From Rebecca billardiae RCC1528 (Eukaryota; Haptophyta): 64,000 bases of DNA. Where the stretch lies: NCBI GenBank assembly GCA_965240325.2, contig OZ251222.1, positions 3,472,001 to 3,536,000 on the forward strand. Reading direction: 5' to 3'. The notes under the pieces were generated by a model. That model searched no databases. It was not told the origin of the DNA and worked only from the letters and a program-made list of their open reading frames with translations. Both the position numbers and the translations under genes were made by a program. Positions within the stretch are counted from its first letter, which is position 1. Each line of letters starts with the position of its first letter. Of this stretch, positions 9,901-20,550 are shown piece by piece.

Positions 9901-12900
9901 ATGGCGAAGATCTTCACGCCTGTGCAGTGCAAGGGGCTGGTGGGCCGGGTAATCCACAGCGCGTGGGGCCGGCACCCGTCCTTCACCGCGCTCGCCGTCG
10001 CCCTCGAAGGCGGCCTCGTCACATTCTACCAGGATGAAGTGCGTCGCCGCGCGGCTGCGGCGCTGTGCCTGCCGCAGCCAGCATCCACTCACGCGCACGC
10101 GCCCGCTTCCTGGCCCCGCGCCGAGCTGCGCAGGGTGACCTGCTCGACCAGCGCACCGTGCGACGCGGGCTGGGCGCGGAGGTGCTTGCCATCGCCTGGT
10201 GCCCGACCAAGCCGATCCTCGCCATCGGCTGGTCGGATGGGACGCTCAGCATCTGGAGTGAGTCCACGAGCACCGGACTGACACACGACGACACCGACGT
10301 GCACGGCGGCCATGGCGTGTGCGTGCTGCAGTGGAGCCCTGACGGCTCACGACTCGTGAGTGGTGACGAGGTGCTGCTGCCCGCCCGGCTCCCACGCGCG
10401 CGCGCGCGCCCGAGCGCGTGTGGGAGTCGGCGGTTCACGTGCTGACCTGCGTCACCGTTACGCACGCGCCTGCGACCGCGCACTTCCGCGCGCAGAGCGG
10501 GCGTGTGGGCGTGTGGAAGATCGACTCGATGGGCCGTCTCTCCACCGTGTGCCGGCACTCGCGCAAGGGCGCGATCACCCACTGCGTGTACAAGCCCGCC
10601 CCGAAGGCCAAGTCCGCGGCCGCGTCGATCGCGTCCGGCTTCTCGGTTGCCGAGCAGCCGCCCTTCTTCTTCGCCTTCGACGCGGGCTCGGTGTGCATCG
10701 CGGACGACATGGGCCACTGCAACGACGCGGTGTCGCTCGGGATGCCGCTCGCGGACATGCTCTACTTCGCCGCGAAGGAGCACCTCGTCGTGCTCACGCG
10801 CGGGCTGGTGATGGCGCAGTTCCGCTCGGAGGCGGGCGGCAAGATGGTGCAGGTGATGAAGGTCAAGCTGAGCGTCGCGGGCGGCGCCGACGCGGGCATC
10901 ACGAGCTGCGCGTGGCTGTGCGACGGGCACCTCGCGACGGTCTCCTCCGAGCACATCGTGCGCGTGTGGGACCTCGCCAACGAGGACAACTACGTGCTCT
11001 CGCTCTCGGACGACGAGGGCGTGCTGAACGGCGAGCGCGCCGTCTCGGCGGCGTACCACCCGACCAAGCGCATGCTTGCGGTCGGCACGAGCGGCGGCAA
11101 GATCGCGCTCTGGGCTCTGCGCGCGCCGCAGACGGCGGGCGTGACGATCGACGACGCGTCGTGGCACCCGATGCACCCGCTCGTGGCGCAGGACAGCCCC
11201 GTGCACTCCGTCGGCTGGGCGCCGAGCGGCCTGCTCGCGGCGTCGGCGATCGACGCGGTGGCGGTGTGCGCCGAGTCGTCGCTGGTCCGGCTGCTCCGCG
11301 GCGAGTGGGCGCTCGTGCAGCTCACGGCGTACTCGTTCGCGCTGGAGCACACGGGGCGCGGGCTGCAGCTCGAGCTGAGCACGGCGATGCGCACGCGCGG
11401 CGCGGACATGCACAGCCAGCGCGTCCTGCTGTGGAACGGCACGCGCGCGGAGGTGCACGAGGTGAAGGCGGGACACAGCGCCGCGCACCCGGGCACGGTC
11501 GAGCTCGTCTCGTCCTTCCACGCGCCGTCGCTCACGCTCGCGCTGCACGGCGAGTCGGTGTACATGGTGTCCGAGGGGCGGCTGAACGTGGCCAACCTGA
11601 AGGGCGTCGTGCGCACCGTGCTCCCGTTCCTCGACGCCGAGGGCCCGCCGGTGCTCGTGGACATCTGCCGCTCGATGCTGTGCGCGTGCACGGCCAAGGG
11701 CGTGCTGCGAGTGTGGGACATCTCGCGCAAGGAGCCGCGCCAGCTCGCGGCGGGGCGGACGTTCGACGCGAAGGGCGCGGGCGCGATCACGTCGGTGCGC
11801 ATCAACCCGTTCGGCACCGCGGTCTCCATCCTCACGCAGCCCCCCCCCGCCGCCGCCGCCGCGAGCCGCACGCGCAGCGGCGCGGCGGCCGCGCCGGGCG
11901 GCGGCGCGGCCGTCTCGGCCGCGAGCGCGAGCGGCGAGCGCTCGGCCATGGTGCACGTGTACCAGCTCGAGTCGGACATGTTCCACGAGTACGACATGAG
12001 CTCGCACGGCGCCGTCCCCGTCGAGCACGCGTGGGACGAGACCGACCCCAAGCTCCTCGGCATCCTCACCGAGCCGGCCATCGACGCGCCCGCCGCAGAG
12101 GGCGCGCCGGGCGCGCGCGCGGGCGAGGCGCCGACCGCGCGCAAGGCGGCGAGCCCCGAGCTGACGACGCTCTTCGCGACGGCGGACCACGGGATCAAGA
12201 TGCAGGACACGTTCGGCCTGCCGCGCGCCGTCGAGTCCCTCCTCGGGCTCAACTGCCCGCGCCTCTACTTCGCCGGGCTGCCGCCGGCGCACGCGGGCGA
12301 CGGCAACGCGGACGGCGGCGGCGCGGGCGGCGGCGACGAGGACGGCGACGCCGAGGCGGCGCGCGCGATGGCGGACGACATCCCGTTCGAGCGGCTCGGC
12401 GCGACGTGCCGCGTGTCGACGCGGCTGATGCGCGACTTCGCCGGCATCAACCTCGAGCGCGGCGCCGAGGTCGAGCCCGCCACGCGCGAGGCGCTGCTCG
12501 GCTTCTCGTTCAACCTCGCGATCGGCAACATGGACGAGGCGTACAAGGCGGTGCGCACGATCAAGTCGAGCTCGGTCTGGGAGAACATGGCGCGGATGTG
12601 CGTGAAGACGCGGCGCGTGGACGTGGCGGAGGTGTGCCTGGGCAACATGGGCCACGCGCGCGGCGCGGCCGCGCTCAAGGACGCCGCCGCCGAGCCGCAG
12701 CCCGAGGCGCGCATCGCGATGCTCGCCATCCAGCTCGGCATGCTGGACGACGCGGCGCGGCTGTACAGCGCGTGCGGCCGCTTCGACCTGCTCAACAAGA
12801 TGTACCAGGCGGCGAGCCGGTGGGACGAGGCGCTGCAGCTGGCGAAGGAGTCGGACCGCATCCACCTCTCCTCGACGTACTACGAGTACGCCAAGCACCT

Positions 12901-14993
12901 CGAGGCGTCGGGCCAGCTCGAGCGCGCCATCAGCGCGTACGAGCAGGCGGGCACGCACCGCACCGACGTGCCGCGGCTGCTGTTCGCGGCGGGCCGCAAG
13001 GAGGAGCTGCGCGCGTACATCGACCGCAAGGACGACCAGGAGCTGTTCAAGTGGTGGGCCAAGTACGCCGAGTCGGTCGGCGACTACGAGGGCGCCCTGC
13101 GCTACTACGACCGCGCGGGCGACCAGCTCGCGCGCGTGCGCGTCCTGTGCTTCCAGGACCGACTGGACGACGCGGCCGAGCTCGCCAACGGCTCGCCCGA
13201 CCTCGCCGCGTCCTACCACCTCGCGCGGCAGTACGAGGCGCGCGGGATGGTGCGCGAGGCGATCCACTTCTTCTCGCGCGCCGAGCGCTTCAACCAGGCC
13301 ACCCGCCTCGCGCGCGAGCACGGGCTCACCACCGAGCTGCAGTCGCTCTCGCTGCAGGCGCCCGCACAGATGCAGGAGGAGGCGGCCGGCTTCTTCGAGC
13401 AGCGCGGCCAGCTCGACAAGGCGGTGCAGGTGCGCGCGCGCGGGGCGCGAGGGGCGCTGAGCGCCGCGCCGCCGCGCGCCGCCCCCCCCCCCCCCCCCCC
13501 CCCCCCCCGTACTCCCGCCCGCCGCGCCCACCACGCCACGCCCACCATCACACCACGCCCACCGCGCCCACCGCGCCCACCACGCCACGCGCGCCCGCGC
13601 CGCTCCCTTCCCGCTCCTGCGCGCTGCGCGCTGCGCGCTGCGCGCTGCGCGCAGCTGTACACCAAGGCGGGGCACGTGCAGCGCGCGATCGACCTCTGCT
13701 TCCGCCACCAGCTCTTTGACCAGCTGCGCGACATCGCGGACACGCTGGACGAGGACGCGGACCCCGCCGTGCTCTCGCGCTGCTCCGAGTTCTTCCTCGA
13801 CCACGGGCAGTACGACAAGGCGGTCTCGCTGCTCGTGAAGGGCGCGCAGCACGGCAAGGCGCTCGACCTGTGCGTGCTGCACAACATCGCGATCACCGAG
13901 CACATGGCAGAGTCGATGGCGCCGACGAGCAAGCTGGACGACCCGGTGGCGGAGCAGCGGCGGATCGAGACGCTGCTCAAGATCGCAAAGTGCTGCAAGC
14001 GCCAGGGCTCGTACCACCTCGCGACCAAGAAGTACACGCAGGCGGGCGACAAGGTGAAGGCGATGAAGTGCCTGCTCAAGTCGGGCGACACGGAGAAGAT
14101 TGTCTTCTTTGCGGGCGTCTCGCGCTCCAAGGAGATCTACATCCTCGCGGCGAACTACCTGCAGAACCTCGACTGGCACTCGGACGCGGAGGTGCTCAAG
14201 AACATCGTGAGCTTCTACACCAAGGCGAAGGCGCTCGAGCAGCTCAGCTCGTTCTACGAGGCGTGCGCGGCCGTCGAGATCGACGAGTACCGCGACTACG
14301 ACAAGGCGCTCGACGCGATGCGCGAGGCGGCCAAGGCGATGGACAAGGCGCGCGTGCCCGAGCGGGAGGAGAAGGTCGAGATGATCAACGCGCGCATCGC
14401 GCTGATGGAGCGCTTCGTCGGCGCGCGCAGGATCGTCAAGACCGATCCGCAGGTGCGCCGACCCCCCCCCCCGCCCCGCGGCGCGGGAGACCGCACGCGG
14501 CACCTCATCACACCCGCGCCGCCGCGTGCGCGCAGGCGATGGTCGACACGTGCAACGCGCTGCTCAACGAGCCAAACGTCTCCGCGGCCGTGCGCATCGG
14601 CGACATCTTTGCGCTCATGGTCGAGTGGTTCGCCTCGCAGAACAACAACGAGCAGGTGCGCTGCGAGCCCGGGCGACGCGCGCGAGTAACGCTGCGCCAC
14701 CGTCCGCCCCGCCTGCGCGCGCGCGAGCCGGGCACACGCGGGACGCGCCGCGCCGGCATCGACTGAGGCGCACCACGCTCGACGCCCGGCCTGATGCGCA
14801 GGCGTACGAGCTGATCGAGAAGATGCGAGCGCGCAATATTGCCCTCGCCCCGTATCTGGACGCTCCGTTGATCGAGAGCGTGTACCGCTCCGTGGGCGCA
14901 CAGCCGGCGTACGACCCAGAAGTCGAGGCTCGGCCAGAGGAGGAGGAGATCGACGAGGATGTGGACATCGACGAGGATGTTGACGACGACTGA
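9901..14993 (+). CDS. IFT140: Intraflagellar transport protein 140 (IFT-A), six exons
   Basis: Exons 9901-10038, 10134-10370, 10496-13429, 13655-14452, 14536-14655 and 14802-14993 join to 1472 residues, close to the usual IFT140 length. Each junction was placed by homology and GT-AG borders (donors GTGCGT, GTGCTG and GTGCGC three times; acceptors GCGCAG-like). The first ~600 residues are WD40 repeats. The TPR half contains segments close to the animal protein: AVWENMARMCVKT-type, VCLGNMGHARGA, DPAVLSRCSEFF, RQGSYHLATKKYTQAG, LLKSGDTEKI and KEIYILAANYLQ. It ends in an acidic tail (EEEEIDEDVDIDEDVDDD), as in other IFT140s. It is a core IFT-A subunit for retrograde transport and membrane-protein entry in cilia. 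Intron 3 (13430-13654) is a multiple of three, has no stop, and carries a 27-C run, so retention would go unnoticed by a gene finder. Confidence 0.95.
13482..13508. repeat. Poly-C run (27 C) inside IFT140 intron 3
   Basis: An unbroken run of 27 C on the plus strand lies within the 225-nt in-frame intron of IFT140. The opposite strand is a G tract. The length may be unreliable because homopolymers are error-prone in sequencing. Confidence 0.9.
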
Positions 14994-15202
14994 CGAGTGA
15001 CTACGAATCTGCTGATGATGTAGTGCCGGGCTGTGGCTGCTGAGCCTGATGTCTGATGCGCCAATAAGTGCCCGGGCCGTCAGAGTCGGCTGAGGCGTGA
15101 CTACGCGCGCGTGTCACTGACACTGTCGGCGCCAGAGTCTGCCAGACGACTGATGACGATGACTGACAGTCTGCTGCACGGAGTCCTGCGGCTGATTCAC
15201 TA
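14994..15202. other. Convergent spacer rich in TGA/ATG triplets
   Basis: Short tail-to-tail spacer between IFT140 and the minus-strand gene. It is built largely of TGA, GAT and GAC triplets and leads into an ATG/CAT microsatellite. No gene is seen. Confidence 0.5.
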
Positions 15203-15207
15203 TCATG

Positions 15208-15239
<32 letters not shown>

Positions 15240-16429
15240 GGCACGACTGCTGATCGGATGCTGCCGCTTCGTCCATGAGCAAGTCGTGGTCGTGGACCAC
15301 GCCGCCTCGCCTTGGAAACCGCCGCCGCCATCGGCTCGCATATCCTCGCTGTCGCCGAGGCGTCGCTGTGCTCCGGCGGCTGGGCGAGCTCTCCAGATGC
15401 GCGACCGTTTGTCGTGGCGTTGGAGAAGAAGCTCAACGGCCGCCGTGCGCGCGGGAGCGATTGGTTGAGTGCGATGAAGCGTGAGAGCGCCTGCTCGTCA
15501 CAGCGACTCGCCATGCCACAACCTCTGCAGATGGGCACGACGGCCGTCGACGCGTTGCGTGCCGCCTCGCGCGCCTCCAAGCTCATTCTGAAGAGCGCGA
15601 AGTCCGAGTTGGCTGCGCCTGCCGTCGCTGCCGACATGAAGTGGACTGCCAGCTTCGTTCCAAGCTGCTCGCGCAGTGGCTTGAGGAGGTAGTGCGCCGG
15701 ACCGTATGGAAGCGCTTGCTCGCGCGTGGCCTCGAGAGCGCGGGAGACGTGCTGCGACATCCAGTACGGGAAGACGAACGCGTTGTCATTCACCTTCAGC
15801 TGCGACTTCCAGAACTCGGAGCTGTCGCGGTGCGCCACGTTGAAGGCGAACCAGCGCAGGTTCCAGCGCGGCAGCGGGAACGGGAATTGCACGTCGAACC
15901 TGAGCAGAAGTACGTGGTGCCCCGGGCGAGCCCGTTCCGGCGGGCCACCGGATTGGATCAGGAGTGCGAGCGCCGCGACGTACGAGTCTAAGATCATCGG
16001 GAGCGTTTTGTCGACAAACGCGTACGCGTGCGGCCGCAGGGCAGCGATGAGCGCAGCGTCAGCGAGTGGGCAGGCTTTGCGACGCACGGTGACGACAAAT
16101 GTGCGCACGGGCACGCCTGCCGCGCGCAAGGGAGAGAAGATCATCTCATGGTGATTGCGCGCGCTGAGGAAGAAGTCGCTGCATATCGCGGGCCTGCCAA
16201 TGTGCTGTCCATGGTGGATCAGCCAGTGCACCGACCTGGTATGTCGAGCGTACTCGCCCCTATACACCACATCCAGCGAGCATGGGTAGTCGGCCGGCGT
16301 GTTGTGAGGCCATGGCTGGCGCACGGACGAGAAGTTGACCGCCGACGGAAACGCCTGGTCCGGCCGCTGAGCGCACTGCAGCACCCCCAGCGCTGCAGAG
16401 CCAAGCGCCAGGAAGATGGCAGCCGCCAT
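15203..16429 (-). CDS. Putative secretory-pathway type II membrane protein, glycosyltransferase-like, family not recognised
   Basis: The open frame begins upstream at 16486, but the ATG at 16429 places a signal-anchor directly at the N-terminus (MAAAIFLALGSAALGVLQC), so I use that start; length is about 408 residues. Conserved-looking segments are VYRGEYARHTRSVHWLIHHG, VRTFVVTVRRKACPL and HHVLLLRFDVQFPFPLPRW, the last resembling the buried strand plus acidic residue of nucleotide-sugar-dependent enzymes. A C-x2-C-type motif (CRGCGMASRC) and N-glycosylation sequons (NAS, NQS, NAT) lie near the C-terminus. The final Arg/Ser-rich part runs into a microsatellite and may be non-coding or beyond a missed splice site. 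It is divergent from the sulfotransferase gene and weakly resembles that protein's N-terminal half. I do not assign a reaction. Confidence 0.55.
15204..15240. repeat. (ATG)n trinucleotide microsatellite
   Basis: About twelve ATG units with one GTG interruption. Read on the minus strand it forms the Ser-rich last residues of the overlapping open frame, which suggests that the annotated C-terminus of that gene is uncertain. Confidence 0.9.
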
Positions 16430-16625
16430 CTTTGTCGACCCCACTGGTCTGGACTCTTGATCACCGACGCAACAACTTCCGCCCAATGTTGGCGGAGGGC
16501 GCGAGATCCTCGCGGGAGATTGCTGCTACTAATACCACCATTCATGTCTCAACATTCGCTGTATTGTAGCGTTTCGGCCGTCATGATTCTCGTTCGAGAA
16601 TCGCCGCCCGTGCTGACGACCGAGG
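16430..16625. promoter_or_regulatory. Shared divergent promoter of the two secretory-pathway genes
   Basis: 196 bases between the chosen start codons of a head-to-head pair. A locally AT-rich stretch around 16510-16570 is compatible with core promoter elements. No defined box is claimed. Confidence 0.4.
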
Positions 16626-19433
16626 GTGTCACCCATCATCGTGACAGGAGTGTCCGGCGGTCGCGACGCCGCGATGGACGGCGCAGCCGGCTACGCTCGC
16701 TCCGGGGCTCGCGCCCTGGCGCTCATCCTCGCTACGATGCGATCAGACGCGGCGCGACTGGAGCACACATTCGCGCACGAAATCGCGCCGAACGCTTCGG
16801 CGACCTACCATGGGGGCGGCGCAGCCGTGCGCGAGCGGACGCGTGAGATCAGTGGGCGCCGACTCGGCGAGATCAGCGTCGCACCGCGGCCCGACGCAGA
16901 TAGGCTCACGACTACACGCGTGCAGGCTCTCATATTCGGCGAAAGCGCACGCGATGCCCGCCCGGAGCAGCGTTGCTCATCGGGAGCCATCGTGCGCCAG
17001 CAGCAAGCATCTGAGACGCATGTGGCACACGTGCTTCGGCCACTGGGGGCGCTCGTGAAGGAGTTGCGAGCAGTAATCGCGACAAACGACTGCCCGCTCC
17101 CCGTGCGAGCGGACGCCGAGCCCGCCACGTGGGAAGCGTGGCTGCGCGAGAGGTACGCGCCGTGGGCGCAGCACGTGGAGATTGTGCAGCTCAGCTCGGG
17201 GCAGCCGGCGAGCACGGGCTCCTTCCTGCTGCGTGCGATGCGCGCGGCCGGTGCCGCGCGAGCAGGAGTCGCTCCTCTCGACGCGCTTGTCCCCTATGAT
17301 GGCTCGTATCCCCGCCTCTTCCCTCCGCTCTCGCGACGGAGCGGTGCGCAGCTCACCGAAGGGCAGCGCCTGACGCTGCCTCAGTGTGACATCGTGCTGC
17401 TCATGCGCATCGATGCCTCGCTCACGGCGGCCGATGTACCCTACGCAGGCGCGCTCGCGAGTGGGCGACTGGTCGCCAGTAGCCCGTGTGGCCCTGGGGC
17501 GTCGAGCGCGTGGCACTGCGTGCGCGACGAGGTCATCGCCGTGCCTCTGCCGATCCTGGCCAAGCTGGACATGCACTGTCTCGGCACGGTAGGCTGCTTC
17601 CTCGGCTATGGCGGCAATCGTCAGTTTGAGGGCGGGCCGATTGCAGTGGACGACCCTGTGGCGAGTGCCTTCACTGCGCCAGCCTCGGCGTCCGGGGGGC
17701 CACACGGCGGCGCCGCGCTCGCGCACTGCGCTGAGCTCCTCGGCGAGCGCGCGCACGTGCTCCATGATTCAGCAGCCACTCGTGCGCGTTCGGGGCTGCC
17801 AGCCGAGAGACAGCCGATGCCCGCGGCGGCCTCCTTGGCCACGACAGCGTCCGTGGCCACCGCGTCGGCAGCAGGGGCCGCGTCATCGGCCGCAGCCGCC
17901 TCCCCCTCGGCGCAGGCCACCTCATCGCCGGCGGCCGCGGGCGCGGGAGTACTGCTGCACGCCGCTGGCCCAGCCTCCGTGGCCACCGTGTCGGCGACGG
18001 GGCGTGTGCCATCTACCGCGGCCAGCTCCACCTCGGGGGAGGCCATCCCGTCGCTGGCGTCTACGGGCTCGGCTGCGGGGCCGCGCGTCGCTGGCCTCGC
18101 AGCCGGGCCACCCACCGCAGACCGTGCCGCGGGCACGGCTCGTGGCTGCAGAGCGGGCGAGAAAGTGGCCGGCCTGCCATGTGTGTGCGCGCCCGCGATC
18201 GCCGATGTCCGGGGCCCCGCCTCTGCATCCCGCGCCGGCGAGGGCCAGAGCGGTGCGCAGCCCGAGGTGCACTGGCCAAGCCCGCCGCCCGGGCACACGC
18301 CCGGCCTGATCACGCACGACCCGCGCGCCGATGGGATCTGCTCCAACTTCTTCCGCGCCGAGCCCGGCGCCAACACAACGCTTGTCCGCCCGGCGCACTC
18401 GCGCGACTTCGCTGTGGTCGAGGACGTGCTGAGCCGCGGGCAGCAGGTGCGGCGCAAAGGCTTGCTCTTCGACCCGTACGGCCGGTTGGTCCGACTGCGC
18501 ACGCCCCCGGGCACGCGCTGGCCCAAGAGGGCGGTTTGGCTCGAGGTCCCCAAGGCGGGCAGCACCATGCTCAAGCGGCTGCTCGGGCTCTACCCGCCGT
18601 ACGCCGAGGTGATGCGGAAGCACGCGCACCTGAGGATCGCGCGGCTCGTCAGATACGGGCACGAGATGGGGGCGTTCGCGATCGTGCGTGAGCCGCTCGA
18701 GCGCGCGCTCTCCGCGATGGGCACCGTGCGGCACTGGACCCTGTACGCGTGTGCCAACGACACGTGGACGCGCTCGAATGGCCGTTTGCTCAGAGAGATC
18801 GCGTGCCCGCGCTGGATCTACGAGCAGGACCGGGCTAAGGCGTTGCGCGAGTACGTCGATTACGTCACCTCGGGGAAGCTCGTGCGGGCCACCGCCTGCC
18901 TGAGGGGCTTCCACCCGATGGTTCTGCGCCGACTCGCGCACGGCTTCTCGCAGATGTTCTTCCTGCAGCTGTACGGCGGGACTGTCGAGCGCGTCGGCCG
19001 GCTCCCCTCGATCGCCGCGGACATCAGGGAGATTGGCGTCCAATACGGCCGCGTGTTGGGGTTGAACGACGAGCCGCTTGAGAAGCTCCTCGCGCAGGCA
19101 GAGCGCGTGAACGTGGACCAAGGAGGCCTCGGGCGGAGCTCGCTGCTCAAGGGCGCGGACAGGGCGACGCTGATGCGGTTGGCGTGGTACTACCGTCAGG
19201 ACTACGCCTGTCTGGGCTACCCATTCCCTCCCCCTCTCCTCGCACAGGGCTGGCCGAGCACTGGTGACGTCGGGCCATCGGCCGACGTTGGGGCCACCAT
19301 CACCACGGCCACTGTGCCTGGAGCCGGTGATGCTGGCTCGTCGAGGTCAGATCCTCCCTCTACTTCATTTGGTGGCGCCATCACGCCAGCTGCTCCCGGC
19401 ACGGCTGACGAGGCGCCTTGGTGGACCACATAG
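16626..19433 (+). CDS. Two-domain secretory enzyme: glycosyltransferase-like N-terminal half plus sulfotransferase
   Basis: 935-residue uninterrupted frame. About residues 130-370 resemble the neighbouring minus-strand protein (AVIATNDCPL, then CDIVLLMRIDASL). About 395-560 is a low-complexity Ala/Ser/Thr/Pro linker. The C-terminal ~350 residues carry the PAPS-binding 5'-phosphosulfate loop (EVPKAGSTMLKRLL, P642-K643-A644-G645-S646-T647) and the 3'-phosphate motif REPLERALSAM (R688, S696), the signature of Golgi carbohydrate sulfotransferases. The first ~60 residues have only a weak hydrophobic stretch (ARALALILATM), so the true start or anchor is uncertain. Sulfation of a surface or scale polysaccharide fits but is inference. 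It could instead be two genes fused by prediction, although no stop or splice signal separates them. Confidence 0.7.
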   Translation: MSPIIVTGVSGGRDAAMDGAAGYARSGARALALILATMRSDAARLEHTFAHEIAPNASATYHGGGAAVRERTREISGRRLGEISVAPRPDADRLTTTRVQALIFGESARDARPEQRCSSGAIVRQQQASETHVAHVLRPLGALVKELRAVIATNDCPLPVRADAEPATWEAWLRERYAPWAQHVEIVQLSSGQPASTGSFLLRAMRAAGAARAGVAPLDALVPYDGSYPRLFPPLSRRSGAQLTEGQRLTLPQCDIVLLMRIDASLTAADVPYAGALASGRLVASSPCGPGASSAWHCVRDEVIAVPLPILAKLDMHCLGTVGCFLGYGGNRQFEGGPIAVDDPVASAFTAPASASGGPHGGAALAHCAELLGERAHVLHDSAATRARSGLPAERQPMPAAASLATTASVATASAAGAASSAAAASPSAQATSSPAAAGAGVLLHAAGPASVATVSATGRVPSTAASSTSGEAIPSLASTGSAAGPRVAGLAAGPPTADRAAGTARGCRAGEKVAGLPCVCAPAIADVRGPASASRAGEGQSGAQPEVHWPSPPPGHTPGLITHDPRADGICSNFFRAEPGANTTLVRPAHSRDFAVVEDVLSRGQQVRRKGLLFDPYGRLVRLRTPPGTRWPKRAVWLEVPKAGSTMLKRLLGLYPPYAEVMRKHAHLRIARLVRYGHEMGAFAIVREPLERALSAMGTVRHWTLYACANDTWTRSNGRLLREIACPRWIYEQDRAKALREYVDYVTSGKLVRATACLRGFHPMVLRRLAHGFSQMFFLQLYGGTVERVGRLPSIAADIREIGVQYGRVLGLNDEPLEKLLAQAERVNVDQGGLGRSSLLKGADRATLMRLAWYYRQDYACLGYPFPPPLLAQGWPSTGDVGPSADVGATITTATVPGAGDAGSSRSDPPSTSFGGAITPAAPGTADEAPWWTT

Positions 19434-20550
19434 TCGGTATGCTGTCGGCTATGTATCAGTGATGGCGGCGCGTGGTTGTTCACCGATCAGTGTTCCGAAG
19501 GCGAAGGCCAGTGATCCGTCCCGCGGAATAATAATCGATGATCGACCGCGCGAATAATAATCGCGGTAGTCGTCGTCTGGTCCGACGCGCTCTGAGACAG
19601 ACTGTGAGTCATCCCGAAGCCACATCAGATCAGCCTCATCAGGTCTTTGCCGGGCTTGATGAGCCTTGATCGGCGGAGCATGATGCCCGACGAGTCGTAT
19701 GCCATTGGCTGAGTATGCCGCCGCTGACCGACTAGTGACAGACGCAGGATCAGTACTCACGAGAGTCCGATCGGGAGATTCAGGTGATACGACTGACGAG
19801 TACTGCTGCCAGTAAGGCTGTAACTCTATATAGCAGCAGGTATATAACCCGTGAGAGACCGGTAGCTTAGTCGTTAGTCATCGTCAGCGCATTGACAGCA
19901 TCCCCGGGCCCCGCTCCCCGCCAGGCGTCAGGGGGGCAGGGCCGCGGGTTGCGGCACTGCCTGACCTGGCGGTCGGAAGGCTCGGATGCATTCTAATTCT
20001 ATGTCGGTCTGCTGCACTCTGAAGTCCGTGAGCCTGACGCTTGCCCGTTGCATACCAGTTAGCTACCACGTCGTTAATTAAGTAATATAATTGATCAAGT
20101 ATTGTTTATTAACTAATTAAATATTAAATAACATATAAACAAATAAATACCGTACCGCTGCCGAATCCGGCCGATGACACTGCTGGAAGTTTTTGGTACA
20201 CTACAGTTTATTTGTTTAACGTGCGTAAGGCTCACGGTGGCAGGTTGCCGCGCCATCCTTCATCGCATTATTCGCACGCTCTCCGAAGCCGGAGAGACCT
20301 GGTCATGCCGGAAACAGTACTCATAAACGCGCGACTAGTCATCTGACTACGACAATAATATCTTATTAATCTGCTAATAAACAATTAATAAAAGCCGCTA
20401 AATCTAAGATGATCGACGATAGTACAGCAATAATCGATTATGTCATATGACGGCTCATATGTGATTATCGGAGCGGGATCGACGCGAATAATATAACCTC
20501 TCCCACGGATGTAAGACATGACTGATACTTATCTGATGATGGACTCGTCA
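19434..20550. other. AT-rich convergent spacer
   Basis: About 1.1 kb between the tail of the sulfotransferase gene and the tail of the TMEM237-like gene. It changes from GC-balanced, TGA/CGA-rich sequence to strongly AT-rich DNA (20080-20160 and 20340-20500). No open frame with homology and no tRNA or other RNA gene is recognised. Confidence 0.6.

Noticed and set aside
10019-14503. 1494-codon minus-strand frame antisense to IFT140
   Set aside because: A shadow of GC-rich third positions; it has no domain and IFT140 is unambiguous.
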